64,000 nt of DNA from an uncultured Collinsella sp. (GTDB lineage Bacteria > Actinomycetota > Coriobacteriia > Coriobacteriales > Coriobacteriaceae). A program made the translations under genes and the position numbers. The notes beneath the pieces were generated by a model, which was not told where the DNA came from, ran no database searches, and was given only the letters and a program-made list of their open reading frames with translations. The stretch spans positions 262,112 through 326,111 of the forward strand of contig CAUGJE010000001.1 of assembly GCA_959599915.1 (NCBI GenBank), read 5' to 3'. The first letter of the stretch is position 1. Each line of letters opens with the position of its first letter. This document shows, one piece after another, positions 24,387 to 33,261 of this stretch.

Positions 24387-25040
24387 CTACTTGTCGCCTG
24401 TTGCCGCCTTGGCCTCATTGAGGTAGCTATAGAAGCTGTACTTGGAGATGCCAAAGAACTCGCAGGCGCGCTCGCTCGACTTGGAAATGAGGAAGGCGCC
24501 GCGACGGTCGAGGTAGCCAATGGCACGAATGCGCTCGTCTTTGGTCATGAGTGCCGCGGGCTTGCCCACAAACTGTTCGCACTCGTGCAGCAGGTCCTCG
24601 AGCAGGTCGCCGATGTTCTTGGTAATGGGCTCGGGCTCGGTGTAGCCCGTGCCGCCGGTGCCGGTAAAGGCGTCGAGCGAACGCTCAAAAGCCTTCATAA
24701 GCGTAATGTCAAAGTTGATGCCCAAAATGCCGACGGGCTTGCCCTCATCGTTGCGGATAAAGATGGTCGAGGACTTGAGCAGCTTGCCATCGGCGGTTTT
24801 GGTGAGGTACGGCTCGCGGTCGTGCACGTCGGCGGTGCCCTCGTGCATGGATTCAAGCACAATATGGCTGGGGCCGTCACCCAGTTTGCGCCCGCTGACG
24901 TGGCCGTTTTCGATCACTACGATGGAGCGGTCCACGTCCTCGGTCTCCAGGTCGTGGACGACGACTTCGCAGTTGGGACCAAATTGGAGCGCCAGACCGT
25001 GTGCGAGGCGCTTGTAAAACTCAATCTGTGCGGGGGTCAT
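24387..25040 (-). CDS. YheO-type PAS domain transcriptional regulator
   Basis: The start MTPAQIEFYKRLAHGLA at 25040 has AGGAAGG seven bases upstream and gives 217 aa. The N-terminal YheO-like PAS domain (about residues 5-120) contains CEVVVHDLE and GILGINFD; the C-terminal part (about 165-210) is an HTH of the YheO family (RIRAIGYLDRRGAFLISKS, later FFGISKYSFYSYLNE). Such regulators often sit next to amino-acid or purine catabolic genes and sense a metabolite through the PAS domain. It is divergent from dpaL, with two similar palindromes in the gap, and most likely controls the dpaL-ygeY-ygeW operon. Confidence 0.85.
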   Translation of the reverse strand: MTPAQIEFYKRLAHGLALQFGPNCEVVVHDLETEDVDRSIVVIENGHVSGRKLGDGPSHIVLESMHEGTADVHDREPYLTKTADGKLLKSSTIFIRNDEGKPVGILGINFDITLMKAFERSLDAFTGTGGTGYTEPEPITKNIGDLLEDLLHECEQFVGKPAALMTKDERIRAIGYLDRRGAFLISKSSERACEFFGISKYSFYSYLNEAKAATGDK

Positions 25041-25159
25041 GGGTGCCTTCCTAAAAATTAGTTTGGGCATACTTTGCCATAAACCACACCTGTTCGCAAA
25101 TAACGAAAGCGTCGCTGCGTTATGTAACCGTTCGGCGGCGAAAAGGTACCGATTACGGC

Positions 25160-25174
25160 AACAAACAATTTGTT
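25160..25174. promoter_or_regulatory. Palindromic operator candidate 1
   Basis: AACAAACAATTTGTT is a near-perfect palindrome (AACAAA/TTTGTT) in the gap between the YheO-like regulator and dpaL. A very similar copy occurs 51 bases further on. A possible -35 TTGTTA overlaps its right end, so binding would affect transcription of dpaL. Confidence 0.5.
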
Positions 25175-25210
25175 AGGTTTTCCAATCAAAAAGTGTGATA
25201 GAACAGTGCT

Positions 25211-25225
25211 AACAAACTTTTTGTT
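25211..25225. promoter_or_regulatory. Palindromic operator candidate 2
   Basis: AACAAACTTTTTGTT repeats the palindrome of 25160-25174 with the same outer bases. Two matching sites about five helical turns apart suggest cooperative binding of the divergent regulator. Confidence 0.5.
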
Positions 25226-25317
25226 TGGCATCCACATAAAAGTTCAGCCGTGTGAATGGGATCGGGCTGAAACGCGTATGCGGGGGCCGGCAAGAGAGAA
25301 CTTAAGGAGTTCACCGT

Positions 25318-26532
25318 ATGGCCGATAAGATCCAGTGGGCGGGCAACACGATGCCCAAGAGCGATGACAAGCACTTGGGAATCATGAGCCTCGACCACGT
25401 GAAGAAGGCCCGCGCCTTCCACCAGTCGTTCCCCCAGTACACCGTCACTCCGCTTGCCCGCCTGGATGGCCAGGCCGCGCGCCTGGGCCTGTCCAACCTG
25501 TGCGTTAAGGACGAGAGCTATCGCTTTGGCCTCAACGCCTTTAAGGTCCTGGGCGGTTCGTTTGCCATGGCCAACTACATTGCCGACGAGACCGGCAAGG
25601 ACGTTGCCGAGTGCACCTTCGATTACCTGACCTCCGATCAGCTTGCCAAGGACTTTGGCCAGGCCACCTTCTTTACCGCCACCGACGGCAACCATGGCCG
25701 CGGCGTGGCATGGGCTGCCAACAAGCTGGGCCAGAAGGCCGTCGTGCACATGCCCAAGGGTTCCACCAAGCCCCGCTTCGATAACATCGCCGCCGAGGGC
25801 GCCACGGTGACCATCGAAGAGGTCAACTACGACGAGTGCGTGCGCATGGCCGCCGCCGAGGCCGATGCCTGCGAGCGCGGCGTCATCGTTCAGGACACCG
25901 CCTGGGAGGGCTACGAGAAGATCCCGTCCTGGATCATGGAGGGCTACGGCACCATGGCTTCCGAGGCTGCCGAGCAGCTGCGCGAGATGGCCATCAACCG
26001 CCCGACGCACGTGTTTGTCCAGGCTGGCGTGGGTTCGCTCGCCGGCGCCGTGGTGGGCTACTTCACCAACATGTATCCCGATAACCCGCCCACCTTCGTC
26101 GTGGTCGAGTGCGCGCCTGCCGCCTGCCTGTACAAGGGCGCTGCCGCCGGCGACGGCGACCCGCGCATCGTGGACGGCGACATGCCCTCCATCATGGCCG
26201 GCCTGTGCTGCGGCGAGCCCAACATCTTGGGCTGGGATATCCTGCGCAACCACACCACCGCCTTCGTGTCCTGCCCCGACTGGGTCACCGCTCGCGGAAT
26301 GCGCACCCTGGGCGCTCCCGAGAAGGGCGACCCGCGCGTCATCTCCGGCGAGTCCGGCGCTGTGACCACCGGCCTGGTCGAGACTCTCATGCTCGATCCC
26401 GAGTACGCCGAGCTCAAGGAACTCATCGGCCTGGACAAGACGAGCTCCGTGCTCTGCTTCTCCACGGAAGGTGACACGGACCCCGACCAGTATCGTCGAA
26501 TTGTTTGGGAAGGCGAATATCCCACTTGCTAA
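25318..26532 (+). CDS. dpaL: Diaminopropionate ammonia-lyase (YgeX/DpaL)
   Basis: The 404-aa fold-type II PLP enzyme carries the cofactor lysine in RFGLNAFKVLGGSFA (about residues 70-83), FFTATDGNHGRGVAW for substrate/phosphate contact, and GVGSLAGAVVG as the PLP-phosphate loop. It converts 2,3-diaminopropionate to pyruvate and two ammonia. In the anaerobic purine/uric acid cluster of gut bacteria this family (YgeX) works with YgeY and YgeW on late intermediates. It starts ATG after TTAAGGAG and leads the operon; ygeY follows after 74 bases. Full length. Confidence 0.92.
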   Translation: MADKIQWAGNTMPKSDDKHLGIMSLDHVKKARAFHQSFPQYTVTPLARLDGQAARLGLSNLCVKDESYRFGLNAFKVLGGSFAMANYIADETGKDVAECTFDYLTSDQLAKDFGQATFFTATDGNHGRGVAWAANKLGQKAVVHMPKGSTKPRFDNIAAEGATVTIEEVNYDECVRMAAAEADACERGVIVQDTAWEGYEKIPSWIMEGYGTMASEAAEQLREMAINRPTHVFVQAGVGSLAGAVVGYFTNMYPDNPPTFVVVECAPAACLYKGAAAGDGDPRIVDGDMPSIMAGLCCGEPNILGWDILRNHTTAFVSCPDWVTARGMRTLGAPEKGDPRVISGESGAVTTGLVETLMLDPEYAELKELIGLDKTSSVLCFSTEGDTDPDQYRRIVWEGEYPTC

Positions 26533-26606
26533 TCGTTGGGGCGGAGTAAATAGGTATCGCTCCGCCACCTCACAGGTAGATTCCTTCGTTTGAAAGGTTA
26601 TGAACA

Positions 26607-27992
26607 ATGGCTAAAGAACTCGATTACGACGCTATCAAGGCTGCTGCGGAGTCCCATCGTGCTGATATGACTCGCTTCCTGCGCGCTATGATCTCCCATC
26701 CCTCTGAGTCCTGCGAGGAGGGTGAGGTTGTTGCCTGCATCAAGGCCGAGATGGAGAACCTTGGCTATGACGAGGTCAAGGTCGACGGCCTTGGCAACGT
26801 TATGGGCTTTATGGGCGAGGGCGACAAGATCATCGCCATCGACTCCCACATCGACACCGTCGGCATCGGCAACATCGAGAACTGGGATGCCGATCCCTAT
26901 GAGGGCTACGAGACCGACGAGATCATCTACGGCCGCGGTGGCTCCGACCAGGAGGGTGGCATGGCTTCTGCTACCTACGCTGCCAAGATGATGAAGGACA
27001 TGGGCCTCATCCCCGAGGGCTACAAGATCATGGTCGTCGGCACCGTCCAGGAAGAGGACTGCGACGGCATGTGCTGGCAGTACATCTACAACAAGGACGG
27101 CATTAAGCCCGAGTTCGTCATTTCCACCGAGCCCACCGATGGCGGCATCTATCGCGGTCACCGCGGCCGCATGGAAATCCGCGTCGACGTTCACGGCACC
27201 TCCTGCCACGGTTCCGCTCCCGACCGCGGCGATAACGCCATCTACAAGATGGCCGACATCATCGCCGACGTCCGCGCCCTCAACAACAACGGCTGCGACG
27301 AGTCGACCGACATCAAGGGCCTCGTCAAGATGCTCGACCCCAAGTACAACCCCGAGCACTTCGAGGATGCCCGCTTCCTGGGCCGCGGCACCTGCACCGT
27401 CAGCCAGATCTTCTACACCAGCCCCAGCCGTTGCGCCGTGGCTGACTCCTGCGCCATCTCCATCGACCGTCGCATGACCGCCGGTGAGACCTGGGAGTCC
27501 TGCCTAGACGAGATCCGCAACCTGCCGGCTGCCAAGAAGTACGGCGACGACGTGAAGGTCTCCATGTACATGTACGACCGTCCGTCCTGGACCGGCGAGG
27601 TCTACGAGACCGAGGCTTACTTCCCCACGTGGATCAACAAGGAGACCGCTCCGCACGTCAAGGCCCTCGTCGACGCCCACAAGGCCATGTTCGGTGACGA
27701 GCGCATCGGCTGCGAGCCCAGCATGGACAAGCGCACCGGTCGTCCGCTGTGCGACAAGTGGACCTTCTCCACGAACTGCGTTTCCATCCAGGGCCGCTAT
27801 GGCATCCCCTGCGTCGGCTTCGGCCCGGGTGCCGAGTCTCAGGCTCACGCTCCCAACGAGGTCACCTACAAGGACGACCTGGTCACCGCTGCCGCCATGT
27901 ATGTGGCTGCCCTGAACCTCTACGATCCGAGCCAGGCCGATGGCGACGCCACCGTGTTCCGCGCCGGTCTGACCAACAACAAGATCGATTAG
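26607..27992 (+). CDS. ygeY: YgeY-family M20 peptidase/deacetylase-like hydrolase
   Basis: The 461-aa M20 metallohydrolase shows the metal ligands in IDSHIDTVG (about residues 91-99), RGGSDQEGG (about 112-120) and QEEDCDG (about 150-156), with a dimerisation domain in the middle. YgeY proteins are annotated as selenium-metabolism-linked hydrolases and belong to the anaerobic purine degradation set with YgeX and YgeW. The substrate is not certain; it is probably an acylated or carbamoylated amino acid. AAAGGTTATGAACA precedes the ATG. The stop codon lies inside an inverted repeat (27977-28013). Confidence 0.9.
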   Translation: MAKELDYDAIKAAAESHRADMTRFLRAMISHPSESCEEGEVVACIKAEMENLGYDEVKVDGLGNVMGFMGEGDKIIAIDSHIDTVGIGNIENWDADPYEGYETDEIIYGRGGSDQEGGMASATYAAKMMKDMGLIPEGYKIMVVGTVQEEDCDGMCWQYIYNKDGIKPEFVISTEPTDGGIYRGHRGRMEIRVDVHGTSCHGSAPDRGDNAIYKMADIIADVRALNNNGCDESTDIKGLVKMLDPKYNPEHFEDARFLGRGTCTVSQIFYTSPSRCAVADSCAISIDRRMTAGETWESCLDEIRNLPAAKKYGDDVKVSMYMYDRPSWTGEVYETEAYFPTWINKETAPHVKALVDAHKAMFGDERIGCEPSMDKRTGRPLCDKWTFSTNCVSIQGRYGIPCVGFGPGAESQAHAPNEVTYKDDLVTAAAMYVAALNLYDPSQADGDATVFRAGLTNNKID

Positions 27993-28039
27993 TCCCATTC
28001 CTCGATCTTGTTGAGCCGGGGACAGCTCGTGTCCCCGGC
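27977..28039. repeat. Tandem hairpins at the ygeY 3' end
   Basis: CAACAAGATCGA (27977-27988) and TCGATCTTGTTG (28002-28013) are perfect 12-base arms, the first inside the last codons of ygeY. Directly after comes GCCGGGGACA/TGTCCCCGGC (28015-28024 and 28030-28039), a perfect 10-base stem. No T-run follows, so this may stabilise or attenuate the message between ygeY and ygeW rather than end it. Confidence 0.6.
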
Positions 28040-28193
28040 ACCCCCTGTTGACTTGGGGCCCGCGGTCGTTATCTCCCATGCTTCCTCAACGGTAGCGGGT
28101 CCTCGTCATAGTGCTCTGCATGTTCTAGCCACACGCGCATGCCGGAGCACATCTACTCATTGCGATCGTTTCATCTTTGGAAAGGACATTTAC

Positions 28194-29396
28194 ATGGACG
28201 CCAAGTTTACCGAGCTCGTCGAGCAGCTGAACGGCCTCGATTTTAAGGGCATGTACGGCAGCGACTTCCTGCACACCTGGGATAAGACCACCGATGAGCT
28301 CAAGGCGCTCTACATCGTCGCCGACGCCCTGCGCGAGCTGCGCGAGAACAACGTTTCGTCCAAGATCTTCGATTCGGGTCTGGCCGTCTCCCTGTTCCGT
28401 GACAACTCCACCCGTACGCGCTTCTCCTTCTCTAAGGCAGCCAACCTGCTCGGTCTTGAGCTGCAGGACCTGGACGAGAAGAAGTCCCAGATCGCTCACG
28501 GCGAGACCGTCCGCGAGACCGCTACCATGATCTCCTTCATGGCCGACGTCATCGGCATCCGCGACGACATGTACATCGGCAAGGGCGACGCCTACATGGC
28601 CGAGGTCTCCGAGTCTGTCCAGCAGGCCTACGAGGACGGCGTTCTGGATCACCGTCCCACGCTCATCTCCCTGCAGTCCGACTCCGATCACCCCACGCAG
28701 TCCTCTGCCGACATGCTCTACCTCATCAACGAGTTTGGCGGTCTTGAGAACCTCAAGGGCAAAAAGGTTGCCGTCACCTGGGCCTACTCGCCCTCTTACG
28801 GCAAGCCGCTGTCCTGCCCGCAGTCGCTGATCAGCCTGCTGCCCCGTTTTGGCATGGACGTCACCTTGGCCCACCCCGAGGGCTACGACCTCATGCCCGA
28901 GGTCGTCGAGCGCGCCAAGGGTTATGCCGCCGAGTCCGGCACCACCTTTAAGCAGGTCAACACCATGGCCGAGGCCTTCGAGGGCGCCGATATCGTGATC
29001 CCGAAGAGCTGGGCTCCGTTTGCCGCCATGGAGAAGCGCACCAACCTGTACGCCGAGGGCGACGACGCCGGCATCGCTGCACTCGAGAAGGAGCTGCTCG
29101 CTCAGAACGCCACGCATCAGGATTGGTGCTCCACGACCGAGCTCATGGAGAAGACCGCCAACGGCCAGGACACCATCTTTATGCATCCGCTGCCCGCCGA
29201 CATCTCCGGTGTCTCTTGCGAGCACGGCGAGGTCAACGCCGACGTCTTCGACATGCACCGCGTGGGTATGTACAAGGAGGCCAGCTACAAGCCGTACGCC
29301 ATCGCAGCCATGATGTTCCTGCAGAAGGTTGCCGATCCCGCCGCTACCCTCAAGGCCCTCGACGAGCGCAACACCGCCCGTTGGTTCCAGGCCTAA
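28194..29396 (+). CDS. ygeW: Knotted carbamoyltransferase YgeW
   Basis: The start MDAKFTELVEQLNGLDF at 28194 follows GGAAAGGACA and gives 400 aa, close to E. coli YgeW. The carbamoyl phosphate signature is FRDNSTRTRFSF (about residues 66-77), followed by the DLDEKKSQIAHGETVRET region; the C-terminal domain has HPLPADISGVS. YgeW is a catalytic member of the aspartate/ornithine carbamoyltransferase superfamily with an unusual substrate and is part of the anaerobic purine degradation pathway, where the carbamoyl group can yield ATP. A 200-base leader separates it from ygeY, and a terminator follows at 29413-29458. Confidence 0.92.
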   Translation: MDAKFTELVEQLNGLDFKGMYGSDFLHTWDKTTDELKALYIVADALRELRENNVSSKIFDSGLAVSLFRDNSTRTRFSFSKAANLLGLELQDLDEKKSQIAHGETVRETATMISFMADVIGIRDDMYIGKGDAYMAEVSESVQQAYEDGVLDHRPTLISLQSDSDHPTQSSADMLYLINEFGGLENLKGKKVAVTWAYSPSYGKPLSCPQSLISLLPRFGMDVTLAHPEGYDLMPEVVERAKGYAAESGTTFKQVNTMAEAFEGADIVIPKSWAPFAAMEKRTNLYAEGDDAGIAALEKELLAQNATHQDWCSTTELMEKTANGQDTIFMHPLPADISGVSCEHGEVNADVFDMHRVGMYKEASYKPYAIAAMMFLQKVADPAATLKALDERNTARWFQA

Positions 29397-29412
29397 AGCT
29401 GGGTTGAGGTAA

Positions 29413-29458
29413 GCCATGTAAAGGGGGCGCTCTGCCAACCGGCGGGGTGCCCCTTTTT
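29413..29458 (+). terminator. Rho-independent terminator after ygeW
   Basis: AAAGGGGGC and a complementary GTGCCCCTTTTT bracket a GC-rich loop, followed by a T-run. It closes the dpaL-ygeY-ygeW unit. Confidence 0.6.
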
Positions 29459-29546
29459 GCATCGTGGGCGTGCGGGATAAGCGCTTTCGATGTAGATGCC
29501 CCGCGACGCGAGTTATGGGTACGATGGTTCCAGGGGAGGTATCGCC

Positions 29547-30161
29547 ATGAAACTTGGTTGCGTCATTATGGCTTCGGGCGAGGGCAAGCGATTTGGCTCT
29601 AACAAGATGCTCGCCGATATCTATGGCGAGCCGCTGATTGCCCGGACCATTGATTCGGTTCCCCGGGGCTTTGACGTTGTGGTTTCGACGCGTTGGCCCG
29701 AGGTCGCTCAGATTTGTGATGACAAGCATTGCCCGTGCGTGCTGCACGATGGCGAGCTGCGCGGCGAAAGCGTCCGTGCGGGCCTTTCGTGGGGAGTCGA
29801 ACGCAACTGGAAAGGTTGCCTCTTTTTGCCGGGCGACCAGCCGCTCGTGAGTTCGGATTCTTTTGAGGCTATGGTTCGTGCATTTGACGAGCGTGGCCGC
29901 AAGCATCCGGTGCGTCTTGCGTGCAACGGTGAGCCTTCGAGCCCGGTGCTCTTTCCGGCGGAACTGTTCGATGCACTTATGTGTCTTGAGGGTAAGGACG
30001 GCGGCGGTTCGATCCTCAAGGACCGTACCGACGTGGTGCTGGTCGAGGCGCGTGCCTACGAGCTGTGGGACGTCGATACCGTCAAGGGACAGCGACGCAT
30101 AACGGAGCATATCGCCGCCTGCTCGTATTTTGATCGCGTGGCCAACTGCATCAATCAATAA
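29547..30161 (+). CDS. mocA: MocA/YgfJ-type nucleotidyltransferase
   Basis: The start MKLGCVIMASGEGKRFGSNK at 29547 follows AGGGGAGG and gives 204 aa. The sugar-nucleotidyltransferase fold is shown by the loop G-E-G-K-R-F-G with the downstream Lys (KMLADIYGEPL), GDQPLVS (about residues 97-103) and ELSSPVLFP-like EPSSPVLF. MocA transfers CMP to molybdopterin to make the dinucleotide cofactor of xanthine-dehydrogenase-type hydroxylases. Its place beside hyuA, yqeB and yqeC fits cofactor supply for a selenium-dependent molybdenum hydroxylase. hyuA follows after nine bases. Confidence 0.85.
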   Translation: MKLGCVIMASGEGKRFGSNKMLADIYGEPLIARTIDSVPRGFDVVVSTRWPEVAQICDDKHCPCVLHDGELRGESVRAGLSWGVERNWKGCLFLPGDQPLVSSDSFEAMVRAFDERGRKHPVRLACNGEPSSPVLFPAELFDALMCLEGKDGGGSILKDRTDVVLVEARAYELWDVDTVKGQRRITEHIAACSYFDRVANCINQ

Positions 30162-30170
30162 GGAGCAATT

Positions 30171-31538
30171 ATGATCATCATCAAAAACGGCGCACTCGTG
30201 ACGCCCCAGGGGCTTCGCCGCGCCGATCTTGCCATGGATGGCGATAAGATCGTGCGGATTGCCGCGGCGATTGAGCCGGCCGAGGGCGATACCGTCGAGG
30301 ATGCTGCGGGCTGCTGGGTGTTCCCGGGCTTTATCGATGGGCACACGCACATGCAGTGCTGGACCGGCATGGATTGGACAGCCGATAGCTTTGAGACCGG
30401 CACGCGCGCGGCTGCCTGCGGCGGCACGACGACCATTGTGGACTACGCGACGGCCGATCGCGGCGTGACCATGCCCGATGCCTTGGTCGAGTGGCGTCAT
30501 CGCGCCGACGGCACCTGCACCGCCAACTATGCCTTCCATATGGCGCTTGCCGAGTGGAATGAGCGCAACCGCGCCGATCTTTCGGCCATGCGCGAGGCGG
30601 GCGTGTCGTCGTTTAAGACCTACTTTGCCTACGACCATCTGCGCCTGGACGATGCCGAGACGCTCGAGGTGCTGGAGGAGCTCAAGCGCGTGGGCGGTAT
30701 CCTGTGCGTGCATTGCGAGAACGGCACGTTGGTCAACGCGCTGCAGAAGCGCGTGTTTGAGCAGGGTATCCACGGGCCCGAGGGCCATGCGCTCAGCCGT
30801 CCGGACGTGTGTGAGGCCGAGGCCGTGAGCCGCCTGCTGTATCTGGCGCACTTGGCCGGGGACGCTCCGGTCAACGTGGTGCACCTTTCGACCAAGCTGG
30901 GGCTCGAGGCCATTCGCGCTGCCAAAGCGCGCGGGCAGAAGAACATCTATGTCGAGACATGCCCTCAGTATCTGATGCTCGACGACACCTGCTATCTGGA
31001 GCAGGGCGAGGACGGCTTTGCGGGCGCCAAGTACGTGATGAGCCCGCCGCTGCGCCATGCCGGTGACCGTGCCGCGCTGCGCGAGGCGCTTGTGGCTGGC
31101 GAGATCGATACTATTGCCACCGACCACTGCAGCTTTAATCTGCACGGGCAAAAGGACCGAGGACGCGATGATTTCCGCGCGATTCCCAACGGCGGGCCCG
31201 GCGTGGAGCATCGTCCCGTTGCGATTGCCACGAGCTTTGAGGGACAGCTGGGTCCCGAGGATCTGTGCCGCTTGATGAGCGAGAACCCGGCGCGCGTTTT
31301 TGGCATGTATCCGCGCAAGGGCTGTCTTGCCGAGGGCGCCGATGCCGACGTGTGCGTGTGGGATCCGTGCGCGCGTTGGACGATCAGCGCCGCGACGCAG
31401 CATCAGGCCGTGGACTACACGCCGCTCGAGGGCTTTGGGGCACATGGCCGCGCCAAGGCCGTGTTTGTGAACGGCGTGCTGGCGGCACGCGACGGCGAGC
31501 CCACCGGAGCCCAACCCGGCCGCTACGTGCCCCGCTAA
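30171..31538 (+). CDS. hyuA: HyuA/dihydropyrimidinase-type amidohydrolase
   Basis: The 455-aa amidohydrolase has the metal centre in GFIDGHTHMQ (about residues 53-62), the carboxylated lysine in SSFKTYFAY (about 147-155), histidines in CVHCENGTLV and NVVHLSTKLG, and the catalytic Asp in ATDHCSFN. This is the D-hydantoinase/phenylhydantoinase branch used in the ygeW-linked purine cluster to open a hydantoin-like or allantoin-like ring. AAGGAGCAATT precedes the start. The ATG is nine bases after mocA, so the two form one operon. The 3' end faces yqeC across a long hairpin. Confidence 0.9.
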   Translation: MIIIKNGALVTPQGLRRADLAMDGDKIVRIAAAIEPAEGDTVEDAAGCWVFPGFIDGHTHMQCWTGMDWTADSFETGTRAAACGGTTTIVDYATADRGVTMPDALVEWRHRADGTCTANYAFHMALAEWNERNRADLSAMREAGVSSFKTYFAYDHLRLDDAETLEVLEELKRVGGILCVHCENGTLVNALQKRVFEQGIHGPEGHALSRPDVCEAEAVSRLLYLAHLAGDAPVNVVHLSTKLGLEAIRAAKARGQKNIYVETCPQYLMLDDTCYLEQGEDGFAGAKYVMSPPLRHAGDRAALREALVAGEIDTIATDHCSFNLHGQKDRGRDDFRAIPNGGPGVEHRPVAIATSFEGQLGPEDLCRLMSENPARVFGMYPRKGCLAEGADADVCVWDPCARWTISAATQHQAVDYTPLEGFGAHGRAKAVFVNGVLAARDGEPTGAQPGRYVPR

Positions 31539-31551
31539 CAGGAAGACCGCC

Positions 31552-31624
31552 GGGGTAGCTAATTTGGGAGATGATTTTTCGGGACGGGGTAGCAAAAAGA
31601 GCCCCGTCCCAAATTTGCTACCCC
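31552..31624. terminator. Nested inverted repeat between convergent hyuA and yqeC
   Basis: GGGGTAGCTAATTTGGGA (31552-31569) pairs with TCCCAAATTTGCTACCCC (31607-31624) with one mismatch. Inside lies a second stem GGGACGGGG/CCCCGTCCC (31581-31589 and 31602-31610). The right arm contains the yqeC stop codon. It probably acts as a two-way terminator. Its composition resembles the GGGGAC-rich intergenic repeats elsewhere in the window. Confidence 0.6.
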
Positions 31625-32355
31625 TGGAGGCTGGTGGCGATGAGGGGGCGGTTGAGGGCTGCCTCGAAGCGATCTGCCATTGTTGGGTCGGCAAGCGTGT
31701 CGGCTTGGTTGAGCATGACGCGTGCGGTGCTGAGTCCCAGCGCCTGCATCTCGGCATTGAGCACCTGGGCGACGCGCTCGGGCGTGGCGATGTCGGTAGG
31801 CTCGCAGCCGCAGCGCTCGCAGAAGAGCTCGGGGCGGTGGACAACCTCGGCGACGGGCCTGCCCAGCCCCGAGGCGCCGACGACCCAGACAACGTTTGCC
31901 GTGGCGGCGGGAATTACCGGCTCCCAGGCGGCATGCGCCTTGAGCGGGAGTCGCTTGCTGCCATCTGCCTCGGCCAACACATAGTCAAAGCGCTGCGCCA
32001 GCTGGTCGATCGGCTCAGCGGGGGCGGAGAGCTTGCCTGTCTCCGGGTCCAAAACACCCGCCTGGCAGATGCTTCCGCGGACAAGTTCCGCGCATGCCTC
32101 GCAGGTGCAGCCGGGAACATGCGGGGTCCCCGGCTTCCAAGGCGCGGCGTCCAGGCGACGGCTCGACCCGTCCCATGGCACGCCGGCGACGGGAAACATG
32201 TGCGTGGTGGTGCAGAGGAGCACGCGCCCGCCGCCGCGCATGAGCTCGAGACCCAGCATCTTCAGCAACGTCGACTTGCCGCCGCTGCCGATAATCGCGG
32301 TAATGCCCGGCTCGATCTTGAGCGCGGAGGCAAGGTTTCCGCTCGTCGTTTCCAT
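31618..32355 (-). CDS. yqeC: Selenium cofactor biosynthesis protein YqeC
   Basis: The 245-aa protein has an N-terminal P-loop IIGSGGKSTLLK (about residues 21-32), CTTTHMFP (about 48-55) and the later VVWVVGASGLGRP, all typical of the YqeC family. YqeC is needed with YqeB to mature selenium-dependent molybdenum hydroxylases; its exact reaction is unknown. It is transcribed against the neighbours and divergently from yqeB, with about 100 bases between them containing TATAAT at 32369-32374. Two CxxC-like pairs (CTCEAC) may bind metal. Confidence 0.85.
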   Translation of the reverse strand: METTSGNLASALKIEPGITAIIGSGGKSTLLKMLGLELMRGGGRVLLCTTTHMFPVAGVPWDGSSRRLDAAPWKPGTPHVPGCTCEACAELVRGSICQAGVLDPETGKLSAPAEPIDQLAQRFDYVLAEADGSKRLPLKAHAAWEPVIPAATANVVWVVGASGLGRPVAEVVHRPELFCERCGCEPTDIATPERVAQVLNAEMQALGLSTARVMLNQADTLADPTMADRFEAALNRPLIATSLQG

Positions 32356-32368
32356 CTGTTCACCGCCG

Positions 32369-32374
32369 TATAAT
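32369..32374 (+). promoter_or_regulatory. Consensus -10 box upstream of yqeB
   Basis: TATAAT lies in the yqeC-yqeB divergent gap; a weak -35 (TCGTTT) is 17 bases upstream. It is placed for rightward transcription of yqeB. Confidence 0.45.
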
Positions 32375-32457
32375 ACTGTGATAATAAATAATCATCAGAG
32401 TAGCGGCCGAACCGCTTTTGCTCTGCTCAAACCGTAGCACAGGGAGGTGCCCCGGGA

Positions 32458-33252
32458 ATGCTCGTTTATGTTCGCGGCGCCGGCGATATCGCCACGGGCG
32501 TCGCCGCTCGCTTGGTGCGCGCCGGCGTTTCGGTCGTTATGGCCGATATCGCGGTTCCCACGTGCATCCGCCGCACAATCTGTTTTTGCGAGGCCATTCG
32601 CCTGGGCGAGGTCGAGGTCGAAGGCATTCGCGCTCGCTTGGCACGGACGCCGGCTGAGGCGCTTGAGATTACCGAGGCTGGAGACGTCGCCGTTGTGGTG
32701 GACCCTCAGGCCAAGATGCTCGATGAGCTTAAACCCGCGGCTGTGGTCGACGCGATTTTGGCTAAGCGCAACTTGGGCACCACGCGCGACATGGCGCCTG
32801 CCGTCATCGCTGTGGGGCCGGGCTTTACCGCGCCGGTTGACTGCGACGCCGTGGTCGAGACCATGCGCGGACATTTTCTCGGCCGTGTCATTACCCAAGG
32901 TTCGCCCCAGCCCAACACGGGCGTGCCGGGCATTATCGCCGGCTATGGCAAGGAACGTGTTATCCACAGCCCCGCCGCCGGCGTGTTTAGGTCCGACCGC
33001 ACCATCGGCGACATCGTGAGTGCCGGCGATGTGATCGGGTATGCGGGTGATACTCCCATGGTCACGCAGATTGACGGCTGCTTGCGCGGGCTTTTGGCGA
33101 ACGGCGTGCAGGTGACTGAGGGCTTTAAATGCGCCGATGTCGATCCGCGCGGCGATGCCAGCTATATCAACTACATTTCGGACAAGGCGACGTCGGTCGG
33201 CGGCGGTGTGCTCGAGGCGCTCGCTATGCTCACCGGTGTCTTTAGAGGATAG
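32458..33252 (+). CDS. yqeB: YqeB, selenium-dependent molybdenum hydroxylase maturation protein
   Basis: The 264-aa protein opens LVYVRGAGDIATGVAARLVRA, a Rossmann-like nucleotide-binding start, and matches the YqeB/EF2563 family in size. The middle has VVVDPQAKMLDELKP and GPGFTAPVDCDAVVET, and the end IDGCLRGLL and VDPRGD. YqeB is implicated in adding labile selenium to molybdenum hydroxylases. The ATG at 32458 follows GGGAGGTGCC. The xdhC-like gene follows after nine bases. Confidence 0.85.
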   Translation: MLVYVRGAGDIATGVAARLVRAGVSVVMADIAVPTCIRRTICFCEAIRLGEVEVEGIRARLARTPAEALEITEAGDVAVVVDPQAKMLDELKPAAVVDAILAKRNLGTTRDMAPAVIAVGPGFTAPVDCDAVVETMRGHFLGRVITQGSPQPNTGVPGIIAGYGKERVIHSPAAGVFRSDRTIGDIVSAGDVIGYAGDTPMVTQIDGCLRGLLANGVQVTEGFKCADVDPRGDASYINYISDKATSVGGGVLEALAMLTGVFRG

Positions 33253-33261
33253 AAGGCGGCA

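Noticed and set aside
25186..27359. Long minus-strand open frames opposite dpaL and ygeY
   Set aside because: His/Gly/Val-rich shadows without ribosome sites or recognisable motifs.
28125..31892. Very long minus-strand open frame opposite ygeW, mocA and hyuA
   Set aside because: Composition (Gly/His/Leu/Val and Arg rich) is that of an antisense shadow; the plus strand carries complete enzyme motifs and ribosome sites.
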